DNA of 5,121 nt from Candidatus Krumholzibacteriia bacterium (GTDB lineage: Bacteria > Krumholzibacteriota > Krumholzibacteriia > LZORAL124-64-63). The notes below the pieces were generated by a model. The model did not search any database, was not told the origin of the DNA, and saw nothing but the letters and a program-made list of their open reading frames with translations. The stretch is taken from positions 1 through 5,121 of the forward strand of contig DAOVTU010000282.1 in NCBI GenBank assembly GCA_030632925.1, in the 5' to 3' direction. Positions 1-5,121 of the stretch are shown here, piece after piece; within the stretch, counting starts at the first letter, position 1; the number at the start of each line of letters is the position of its first letter. The translations under genes and the position numbers were made by a program.

Positions 1-21
1 GCCGACGCGGAGGTCAACTGA
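1..21 (+). CDS. 3' end of an upstream gene (only last six codons visible)
   Basis: Frame 1 reads six codons (Ala-Asp-Ala-Glu-Val-Asn) and then TGA at 19-21. The A of this stop is the first base of the next start codon (TGATG), a common arrangement inside operons. The ribosome binding site of the next gene lies within these codons. Six residues cannot identify a product. In many genomes the gene before hemX-hemA is a siroheme synthase-type precorrin-2 dehydrogenase, but that is only a guess from known gene order. The reading frame itself could be chance, though the one-base overlap and GC-rich codons favour a real gene end. Confidence 0.5.
   Translation, partial: ADAEVN
9..13 (+). promoter_or_regulatory. 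Ribosome binding site of the hemX-like gene
   Basis: GGAGG lies seven bases before the ATG at 21 and thirteen before the next in-frame ATG at 27. It therefore supports the first ATG as the start. It lies within the last codons of the preceding gene, consistent with translational coupling. Confidence 0.75.
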
Positions 22-953
22 TGGCGATGCTCCATTCGTTGTTCACCGTCCTGATGCCCCTGGTCTACCTGCTGGTCTGGGGCTGCTACATGTGGCTGTT
101 CCTGACCGATCACCCACTGGCCCGACGACTGGTTTCGCGGCTGGCGTTGGCGGTGGTTTTTCTGGATCTGGCGGCCACCGTACACTTGAGCATGGAGCTG
201 CAGCGCCTGCCCATGGGCGGTCCGCTGGAGTTCCTGGGCCTGTTGGCGCTGGCCATGTTGGCCACCTATTTGGTCATTGAAAAGCGCCTGAAAGCTAAAA
301 ACACCGGCTTCCTGATCACCGGTATGGCCTTCCTGCTCAAGTTCCTGTCCAGCGCCCTGATCACGCCGGTGCGGGAAGCCAGCGCGTTTCTTTCGGACCC
401 CGGTTTTGCCGGCCACGCGGTGTTCATCCTCTTGGCCTACACGGCTTTGAGCCTCAGCTTCCTGTACGCGATTTTGTACCTGATTCTGGCCCGGCAGCTC
501 ATGCGCCGCCAATTTGGCCTGCTGTTCCGCCGCCTGCCGCCCCTCGATGTGCTCGAGCGCATGAGCGTGGGCGCGGTTGAACTGGGCCTGCCGATGCTCT
601 TCATCGGTTTGTGCCTGGGACACCTCTGGATGTACGACCTGGCCGAGCGGGTCACCCCGGAGATGGCGGCATTGCTCAGCCCCTATGATCCCAAGATCAT
701 GGCCACCTGGGTGATTTTTCTGGCCTACGCCGGCGGCGTGGCTGGCTACCGTTTTCTGGGCTGGCGCGGGCACCGCATGAACGTCATGGCCGTGGTCGGC
801 TACCTGACAGTGGTGGCGGCTATGGGCCTGATCCAACACTTTTTCCCGAGCTTTCACAAGTTCCAGGTACATGAAGAGCAGGCCGAGACCAGCCAGCTTC
901 TGCAAGAGCGCAACGACCGCACAATAGTCGTCCGACACGGAGGTGACGTGTGA
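21..953 (+). CDS. hemX: HemX/CcsA-like cytochrome c assembly family membrane protein
   Basis: This is a 310-residue integral membrane protein of the CcsA/HemX (cytochrome c assembly) family. About eight hydrophobic segments are visible, near residues 7-28, 38-56, 69-87, 95-113, 131-156, 186-206, 226-246 and 255-274, followed by a polar tail of about 30 residues. Family-like features are FAGHAVFILLAY with His132, the LPPLDVLERM stretch (172-181) before a membrane segment with His201, a DPK..W motif (223-230), and His273/His279 near the end of the last segment. True CcsA proteins carry a Trp-rich WWD heme-handling motif. Here the equivalent reads SPYDPK, without the tryptophans, which fits the HemX branch better than a working heme exporter. 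The position directly before hemA, with a 4-base overlap, supports the HemX call. HemX-type proteins are linked to control of HemA level or to heme/cytochrome c maturation; the exact role here is inferred. No ResB/Ccs1 partner is in view. Confidence 0.82.
   Translation: MAMLHSLFTVLMPLVYLLVWGCYMWLFLTDHPLARRLVSRLALAVVFLDLAATVHLSMELQRLPMGGPLEFLGLLALAMLATYLVIEKRLKAKNTGFLITGMAFLLKFLSSALITPVREASAFLSDPGFAGHAVFILLAYTALSLSFLYAILYLILARQLMRRQFGLLFRRLPPLDVLERMSVGAVELGLPMLFIGLCLGHLWMYDLAERVTPEMAALLSPYDPKIMATWVIFLAYAGGVAGYRFLGWRGHRMNVMAVVGYLTVVAAMGLIQHFFPSFHKFQVHEEQAETSQLLQERNDRTIVVRHGGDV
939..943 (+). promoter_or_regulatory. Ribosome binding site of hemA
   Basis: GGAGG is six bases upstream of the GTG at 950, inside the 3' end of hemX. 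It supports GTG 950 over the in-frame GTG at 959, which would be fifteen bases away. Confidence 0.75.
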
Positions 954-2326
954 CCCACGTGACCACCCTGCACGTGCGCAGCATCAACCATCGTTTTGCT
1001 CCGACCGAGGTGCGCGAGCGCGCCCACATCGAAGACGAAAAGGCCATCGCCCTGATGGATGCGTTAGGCAGTGGACAGGACGGCTCCACCGGCTGCCTGT
1101 CGGTGATCCCTGTTTCGACTTGTAACCGCACCGAAATCTACCTCGAAATCATCGAAGGCCACGACGCCGACACGGTATTGCGTACGGGGTTGGCTGCCGT
1201 GGGCCTGGACACCGAATTGTTCATGGGCGAGCACGCCCAGAAGCTGGACGGACAGCCAGCCATCGAACACTTGTTCAAGGTTTCATCCGGCCTGGAGAGC
1301 ATGATGCTGGGCGAGCCCCAGATCGCCGGCCAGTTGAAGGATGCCTACCGCCTGGCCCGCAGCCACCACGAACCGGGCCCTGGATTATTGCGCGCTTTCC
1401 AGGGCGCCTTCCGCGCCGGCAAACGTGTGCGCACCGAGACCCGCATTTCCACCGGCGCGGTCAGTGTGGCATTTGCCGCGGTTGAACTGGCCCGCAAATT
1501 CTTCGACCACCTGTGCGAACAGAAAGCCGCCCTGGTTGGCGCCGGCGAAACCGGTGGCCTGGCCGCGCGCCACTTTTTGCAGCACAACATCGGCGAACTG
1601 ACGGTGGTCAACCGCAGCTTCGACAAGGCTCAGATTCTGGCCGATACCCTGACGACCGAAAAGCGGGCGGGCATGGGCCGCAGTGCCCGCGAAGGCGCGG
1701 CCAACCTCGAAACCCTGCCTGAGTTGTCAGAAAAATGCGGCAAGGTCAACGCCCGCCCCTGGGACGAACTGACCGAGGCCCTGGCCCACGCCGACGTGAT
1801 CCTCAGCACCACCGGAGCCACCGAACCGGTGATCCTGCCCGAGATGGTCGAAAAGGCCGTTTCCCAGCGCAAAGGCAAGCCGCTCTTTATGTTGGACATT
1901 GCCGTACCGCGCGACATTCATCCGGATGTGGCCAAGGTGAACGGCGTGTTCGTCTTTGGACTGGACGATCTGGATGAGATTATTGAAGGCAATCTTTCGG
2001 GGCGGCAAAATCAAGTGCCCCACGCCATGCGCATCATCGAAGAGGAACTGGTTGAGTTCCAGCAATGGCTCGATGATGTGGACCTGCGGCCGACGGTGGC
2101 CGAGTTCCGGGCCTATTTGGAAGAACTGAAGGACAAGCAGGTTGGGTTTGTGCGCAAGAAGCAAAGTGACGAGGTGGCCGCTGCGGTGGACAAGAGTTTG
2201 CAGCAGTTTATCAAGAAGGTTCTCGGGCGGTCGGTGTCGACTTTGAAGAATGCCCAGAGTCGGGAAGAGCGGGAGCGGGATTTGGAAACGATTCATCGGA
2301 TATTTGGGGTGGATGAGAAGGACTGA
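950..2326 (+). CDS. hemA: Glutamyl-tRNA reductase
   Basis: This enzyme reduces glutamyl-tRNA(Glu) with NADPH to glutamate-1-semialdehyde, the first committed step of C5-pathway heme, siroheme and cobalamin synthesis in the cytoplasm. All family landmarks are present. They are INHRFAPTEVRE (12-23), the catalytic cysteine in STCNR (Cys58), the substrate-site signature SGLESMMLGEPQIAGQ (113-128), the NADPH-binding GAGETG (197-202) followed by VVNRS, STTGATEPVI (286-295), DIAVPRDIHP (316-325), and a long helical dimerisation domain from about 349 to the end. The start is GTG, chosen for the GGAGG six bases upstream and the GTGA overlap with the hemX stop. At 458 residues it is longer than the E. 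coli enzyme (418). Much of the excess is a charged stretch at about 235-268 within the nucleotide-binding domain. Codon choice changes markedly after about residue 345. The downstream neighbour is a convergent nuclease gene, not hemC. Confidence 0.97.
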   Translation: MTHVTTLHVRSINHRFAPTEVRERAHIEDEKAIALMDALGSGQDGSTGCLSVIPVSTCNRTEIYLEIIEGHDADTVLRTGLAAVGLDTELFMGEHAQKLDGQPAIEHLFKVSSGLESMMLGEPQIAGQLKDAYRLARSHHEPGPGLLRAFQGAFRAGKRVRTETRISTGAVSVAFAAVELARKFFDHLCEQKAALVGAGETGGLAARHFLQHNIGELTVVNRSFDKAQILADTLTTEKRAGMGRSAREGAANLETLPELSEKCGKVNARPWDELTEALAHADVILSTTGATEPVILPEMVEKAVSQRKGKPLFMLDIAVPRDIHPDVAKVNGVFVFGLDDLDEIIEGNLSGRQNQVPHAMRIIEEELVEFQQWLDDVDLRPTVAEFRAYLEELKDKQVGFVRKKQSDEVAAAVDKSLQQFIKKVLGRSVSTLKNAQSREERERDLETIHRIFGVDEKD

Positions 2327-2361
2327 CTTCAGAAACGTTAGACTTGGCCCGCCGCACGCCC
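2327..2361. other. Convergent intergenic gap between hemA and the nuclease gene
   Basis: These 35 bases separate two genes that end toward each other. I see no stem-loop with a T-run, so no intrinsic terminator can be called for either gene here. The heme operon transcript may end inside or antisense to the nuclease gene, or by a factor-dependent mechanism. Confidence 0.6.
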
Positions 2362-3405
2362 CTATTCCAAATCGAACTCAGCCTCCATTTCCTCTGACGA
2401 TGGCAAATCTTTTCTCAGTTCATCCGGCAGATGAGATGTGAGCTGGATTTCGGAGATGCCCATGGGCTTGTTCACATCACGTAGAGCGTATTCCGCAACC
2501 ACGCGGTTTTTATTCTGGCATAACAGAAGCCCAATACTCGGTCGATCATGCGCACGACGGAGCAGGTCATCAACTGCGGAGAGGTAGAAGTTCAGCTTGC
2601 CGGAATGTTCTGGCTTGAAACGTGCTGTCTTCAATTCCACAACAATGAAGCACTCGAGTTTGAGGTGATAGAAGAGCAGGTCGAGGTAAAAATCCTGTCC
2701 ACCGACCTCCAGAGGAAATTCGCTGCCAACGAAAGCAAACCCAGCGCCCAACTCCAGCAGAAATTCTTGCATGTGATCTATCAACTTGCGATGCAGTTCT
2801 CGTTCTTTAATCCCAACGTCGAGTTCCAGGAATTCCAAATTGTAGGGATCCTTAATGATGTCCCGCAAAAGGTCCGTTTGCGCTGCTGGCATAGTACGTT
2901 CAAAGTTCGTCACGGCCTTACCATGCCGGTGAAAAAGACTGGATTCGATCTGGGCCACCATAACCGCCCGACTCCAGCCATGTTCAATTGTGGCGCGGAC
3001 ATACCACTGGCGCTCCTCGTGGTCGGCCACCTTTTCCAGAAGTCGAATATTGTGCCCCCAGGGAATTTGTCCAACAAGCTGTTGGACAAGTGAAATACGG
3101 GGCCAGGCCGAGGCAAATCTGCACATGGAATTGAGATTGGACTTGGACAAACCACGCATGCCAGGAAACTCCGTTTGGAGATCGCGGGAAAGCTTTCGAA
3201 AGACCTTCCCACCCCATTTCTGATCCCTTTTTTGGGCCAGCAATTCGGTACCGATCTCCCAATAAAGCATGATCAGTTCATGATTGACACTCAAGCGAGC
3301 CCGGACCTGCGCACGGTTAATCCGGGACTTCAAATTGAGAAGCAGGTCTGGATAGTCGAGAGGAAGAAAAGTAGGTTTAGAATTTGGTATTATCCTGGCC
3401 ACCAT
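2362..3405 (-). CDS. DUF1016 / YhcG-type PDDEXK nuclease domain protein
   Basis: This 347-residue protein has the two-part layout of the YhcG/DUF1016 family. The N-terminal helical domain (about 20-165) has family-like stretches such as LIMLYWEIG (44-52), GLSKSNLNSM (85-94) and QIPWGHN (113-119). The C-terminal PDDEXK-type nuclease domain spans about 175-330. The likely active site is Asp242 (in GGQDFYLDLLFYH), Glu257 and Lys259 (VVELKTARFKPEHSGKLNFY). All are present, so the nuclease is probably intact. Start ATG 3403-3405 is preceded by an AAGGTG-like ribosome binding site. Members are predicted nucleases, often scattered among accessory and defence genes, with no settled physiological role that I can state. 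G+C is visibly lower than in the flanking genes, suggesting horizontal acquisition. It stands alone, convergent with hemA and codirectional with the kinase 133 bases upstream. The substrate is unknown. Confidence 0.93.
   Translation of the reverse strand: MVARIIPNSKPTFLPLDYPDLLLNLKSRINRAQVRARLSVNHELIMLYWEIGTELLAQKRDQKWGGKVFRKLSRDLQTEFPGMRGLSKSNLNSMCRFASAWPRISLVQQLVGQIPWGHNIRLLEKVADHEERQWYVRATIEHGWSRAVMVAQIESSLFHRHGKAVTNFERTMPAAQTDLLRDIIKDPYNLEFLELDVGIKERELHRKLIDHMQEFLLELGAGFAFVGSEFPLEVGGQDFYLDLLFYHLKLECFIVVELKTARFKPEHSGKLNFYLSAVDDLLRRAHDRPSIGLLLCQNKNRVVAEYALRDVNKPMGISEIQLTSHLPDELRKDLPSSEEMEAEFDLE
3067..3089. repeat. 10-bp perfect inverted repeat with 3-base loop inside the nuclease gene
   Basis: TTGTCCAACA (3067-3076) is followed by AGC and then TGTTGGACAA (3080-3089), its exact reverse complement. 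One G-T mismatch and one further pair extend the stem to twelve positions in RNA. It lies wholly within coding sequence (around residues 105-113, LVQQLVGQ), just before the family-conserved IPWGHN. The repetitive Leu-Val-Gln coding may produce it by chance. No function is claimed. Confidence 0.7.
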
Positions 3406-3462
3406 GACACCTTTCGAACACCGTGTGTCAACTCAGGGCACCAAGTCAGCAGCGGTGTCAAC
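3405..3462. promoter_or_regulatory. Candidate operator: repeated TGACAC elements before the nuclease gene
   Basis: GTGTCAAC occurs at 3425-3432 and again at 3455-3462, thirty bases apart in the same orientation. An inverted TGACAC lies at 3405-3410, touching the start codon. The 3405-3410 and 3425-3430 copies form a 6-bp inverted repeat with a 14-base gap. On the minus strand both direct copies read GTTGACAC and contain TTGACA, the consensus -35 hexamer. Neither has a convincing -10 box at 16-18 bases. Regulation at this site is inferred from repeat placement only. Confidence 0.35.
3408..3413 (-). promoter_or_regulatory. Ribosome binding site of the nuclease gene
   Basis: Read on the minus strand, AAGGTG precedes the ATG at 3405 by two bases when measured from the end of the hexamer, and by about five from its AGG core. 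It is a weaker match than the GGAGG sites of the heme genes. It is the only purine-rich candidate near this start. Confidence 0.5.
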
Positions 3463-3478
3463 AAGGACAAACACAATT

Positions 3479-3494
3479 CCTCACAAAAATGAGG
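3479..3494 (-). terminator. Possible weak terminator after the histidine kinase gene
   Basis: On the minus strand CCTCA, a six-base loop and TGAGG form a 5-bp stem about 45 bases past the kinase stop, followed by a T-rich but interrupted stretch (AATTGTGTTTGTCC). The stem is short and there is no clean T-run. It may be inefficient, so some kinase transcripts could run into the nuclease gene. Confidence 0.22.
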
Positions 3495-3538
3495 TCTGTA
3501 TGGTCGGCAGCAATTTTCGTGCTTTAAATAGATTCAAC

Positions 3539-5121
3539 TCAATAAGAATCCAAAACATCCCGCACCGAAGCCGCCAATTCTGAAATCGACAAAGGCTTGG
3601 ACAAGGCCGACGCCAAATTCAAAAATGCCAGATCCTCCGGCTCCATCCGATCGCTATAACCACTGCACAAGATGATGGGAATGTCCTGACGAATGGCCGT
3701 GATGGCCTGGGCCAATTGGTCGCCCGTCAGCACGGGCATCGTCAGGTCGGTGATGATCAGGTCGTAGGCATTCGGGTCTTCCTTGAAGTGGTCCAGGGCG
3801 CGACTGCTGTTGGTGAACCCGGTCACCGCATAGCCTTTGCGCGTCAGGGCCTTGAGAACCAGGTTCACCAGGGCGGGTTCATCGTCCACAAAAAGGATGC
3901 GCTCGTGGCCATCTTCTTTGGCAGTCTCCACCGGTACAGCCGCCACCGCCACCTTGCCTGACAACGGCAGGTAGACATCAAATCGCGTGCCCTCGTTTGG
4001 CTTGGAAGTCACGCAGACAGTGCCCGCGGCAGCCCGCACCACGCCCAGAACCACCGACAGGCCCATGCCGGATCCCTTGTCGGGTGGCATGGTGGTGAAG
4101 AAGGGGTCAAAAACGTACTCCAACACCTCTTTGCTCATGCCCACACCCGTATCGGATACCGAAACCTGCGCATATTTTCCCGCCGGCACCGTCAGCGAAT
4201 ACCCCGCGAACGGATCCTGGAATTCTACTTCCGACAGTTCGATCTGCAACAGGCCCCCATCTTTTTCCATGGCCCGAAAAGCATTCGTACACAGGTTCAG
4301 GACGACCTGGGTGATTCGAGAAGGGTCGGCTTCGACCACCGGTTGGCCGTCCATCAGGGTGCGGATGTCGATGGTCGAAGGCAGCGATCCGCGCAGAATT
4401 TTCACCGTATCGTCGATGACTGCCCGCATATCGACCGGCACCACTTCGGCGTCGTCCTGCCGGGCAAAAAGCAGGATGCGTTTGACCAGTTCGCGGGCGC
4501 GCAACTGGGAGTGTTGAACTTCCTTGAGGTTGGACTCCAACGGCGACGATTTTTCGGCTTCATCGAGAGCCAGATCCGTGAACCCCATCATGGCCATGAG
4601 GATGTTGTTGAAATCATGGGCGATGCCCCCGGCCAGAGTGCCGATGGCTTCCAGTTTCTGGGACTGGCGCAGTTGCCCCTCCATCTCGGCGCGCGAACGC
4701 TCGGCCTCCTGGCGTTGGCCCATTTCGTGTTCCAGGCTGCGGTACGACGCCTGCAATTCGGAGGTTCGTTCGCGGACGCGGGCTTCCATTTCGTCGTAAG
4801 CCGCCCGCAAGTGCATGCCGATGACGCTCCGCTCATGGACGATGGCACTGACGGTCAGCAACGTCATGGACATCAGGGCGAGGAACCACTGCATATTGAT
4901 CAGGGCAATGTTCAAGTCCTGCCCCATGAACGGCCCCACTTGCAAGAAGCCCGCGACAACCGTAAGAGTTGCGACAACCAGAATCGCGAAGAAGACAACA
5001 CGCTGATTAAATTTGAAGGCGGCTCCGATCAGAAGCGGGGCGAGGCTGAAGACCGGCAAGGCCATGCCGGCAACCGGGGGCATCAGGCCCATGGCCAGGG
5101 TGCCGACCAGAACAAGAGCCC
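3539..5121 (-). CDS. Membrane-bound hybrid sensor histidine kinase (partial at its N-terminus)
   Basis: Only the C-terminal part is in view. The frame stays open to base 5121 with hydrophobic residues (ALVLVGTLA before the Met encoded at 5092), so that Met is unlikely to be the start. Residues are counted from it. Membrane segments near 10-26, 32-52 and 63-86, ending in SAIVHERS, resemble the end of a MASE1 sensor domain. A charged coiled coil (93-147) leads to the HisKA domain with phospho-acceptor His159 in GGIAHDFNN. The HATPase domain has Asn266/Asn270 (N box), DTGVGM (314-319), DPFFTT (329-334) and GSGMGLS (340-346). A short linker precedes a receiver domain (398-515) with acidic Asp403/Asp404, acceptor Asp449 in TDLTMP, and Lys499. 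There is no PAS domain in the visible part and no DNA-binding output. The protein should autophosphorylate and pass phosphate to its own receiver, then to an unseen partner. The signal is unknown. The MASE1 assignment is less certain than the kinase call. Confidence 0.95.
   Translation of the reverse strand, partial: ALVLVGTLAMGLMPPVAGMALPVFSLAPLLIGAAFKFNQRVVFFAILVVATLTVVAGFLQVGPFMGQDLNIALINMQWFLALMSMTLLTVSAIVHERSVIGMHLRAAYDEMEARVRERTSELQASYRSLEHEMGQRQEAERSRAEMEGQLRQSQKLEAIGTLAGGIAHDFNNILMAMMGFTDLALDEAEKSSPLESNLKEVQHSQLRARELVKRILLFARQDDAEVVPVDMRAVIDDTVKILRGSLPSTIDIRTLMDGQPVVEADPSRITQVVLNLCTNAFRAMEKDGGLLQIELSEVEFQDPFAGYSLTVPAGKYAQVSVSDTGVGMSKEVLEYVFDPFFTTMPPDKGSGMGLSVVLGVVRAAAGTVCVTSKPNEGTRFDVYLPLSGKVAVAAVPVETAKEDGHERILFVDDEPALVNLVLKALTRKGYAVTGFTNSSRALDHFKEDPNAYDLIITDLTMPVLTGDQLAQAITAIRQDIPIILCSGYSDRMEPEDLAFLNLASALSKPLSISELAASVRDVLDSY

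Larger units (their letters stand above)
3406..3538. other. Intergenic region between the kinase and nuclease genes
   Basis: This 133-base AT-rich gap lies between two minus-strand genes. It contains the weak hairpin at 3479-3494 and the repeated TGACAC elements near the nuclease start. I found no convincing small gene or complete sigma-70 promoter in it. Confidence 0.6.

Noticed and set aside
1727..2296. 189-codon open frame on the minus strand opposite hemA
   Set aside because: It is antisense to the conserved C-terminal half of HemA. Its composition (many His, Leu, Gln) is what the reverse of such coding sequence gives.
2548..3093. 181-codon open frame on the plus strand opposite the nuclease gene
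   Set aside because: It lies wholly antisense to a well-supported DUF1016 gene, shows no recognisable motifs and has no ribosome site that stands out. It is best explained as a shadow frame.
3228..3235. Six-A run followed by G in the nuclease mRNA, resembling an A-AAA-AAG slippery site
   Set aside because: The coding frame divides it as cAA-AAA-AGG, not the frame required for standard -1 slippage, and the single long frame already encodes the full family domain.
2341..3447. GACTTGG (2341-2347) and its reverse complement CCAAGTC (3441-3447) flanking the nuclease gene, as possible insertion ends
   Set aside because: A 7-base match between two short flanks is expected about half the time by chance. 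There is no target duplication and the positions do not mark clean ends.
3426..3461. TTGACA hexamers on the minus strand as -35 boxes of a nuclease promoter
   Set aside because: The bases 16-18 positions downstream (for example CCCTGA) do not resemble a -10 box, so no promoter is called. They are recorded only as part of the repeat element.
3987..4517. 176-codon open frame on the plus strand opposite the kinase
   Set aside because: It is antisense to the HATPase region and rich in Ser, Thr and Arg as expected for a shadow frame. No family features are seen.

Overview
The window carries two gene blocks facing each other. On the plus strand is the end of a tetrapyrrole (heme/siroheme) operon. 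It holds the last codons of an unidentified gene (1-21), a HemX/CcsA-like membrane protein (21-953) and glutamyl-tRNA reductase HemA (950-2326). On the minus strand are a DUF1016/YhcG-type PDDEXK nuclease (2362-3405) and, upstream of it in its own direction, a membrane-anchored hybrid histidine kinase (3539 to beyond the right edge). No RNA genes, CRISPR arrays, insertion sequences or tRNAs were found.

The organism looks like a Gram-negative-type bacterium of moderately high GC. A hemX-hemA pair making 5-aminolevulinate by the C5 route, plus a MASE1-type hybrid kinase with an HDFNN H-box, would fit a deltaproteobacterium-like or related lineage. That placement is an inference and is weak. Heme genes and kinase are GC-rich (37-39 G+C in each of three 60-base rows counted by hand). 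The nuclease gene is lower (24-27 of 60 in three rows), which suggests it was acquired separately.

The heme genes are tightly packed. The upstream gene and hemX share one base (TGATG), hemX and hemA overlap by four (GTGA), and each start has a clear GGAGG ribosome binding site. This layout implies one transcript with coupled translation. HemA makes the first committed intermediate of heme synthesis. HemX-type proteins are membrane partners thought to affect HemA level or cytochrome c/heme handling. The next heme gene often found after hemA (hemC) is not here; the convergent nuclease gene begins 35 bases past the hemA stop.

The nuclease gene sits alone, with no restriction-modification or toxin-antitoxin partner in view. 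Its 133-base upstream region carries three copies of a TGACAC-type element that could be an operator. The kinase combines a membrane sensor end, a coiled coil, HisKA/HATPase domains and a C-terminal receiver, and its N-terminus lies outside the window. I see no clear evidence of a wholly new system. The most unusual observations are a sharp codon-usage switch within the last quarter of hemA, a 10-bp perfect inverted repeat inside the nuclease gene, and the repeated TGACAC elements.
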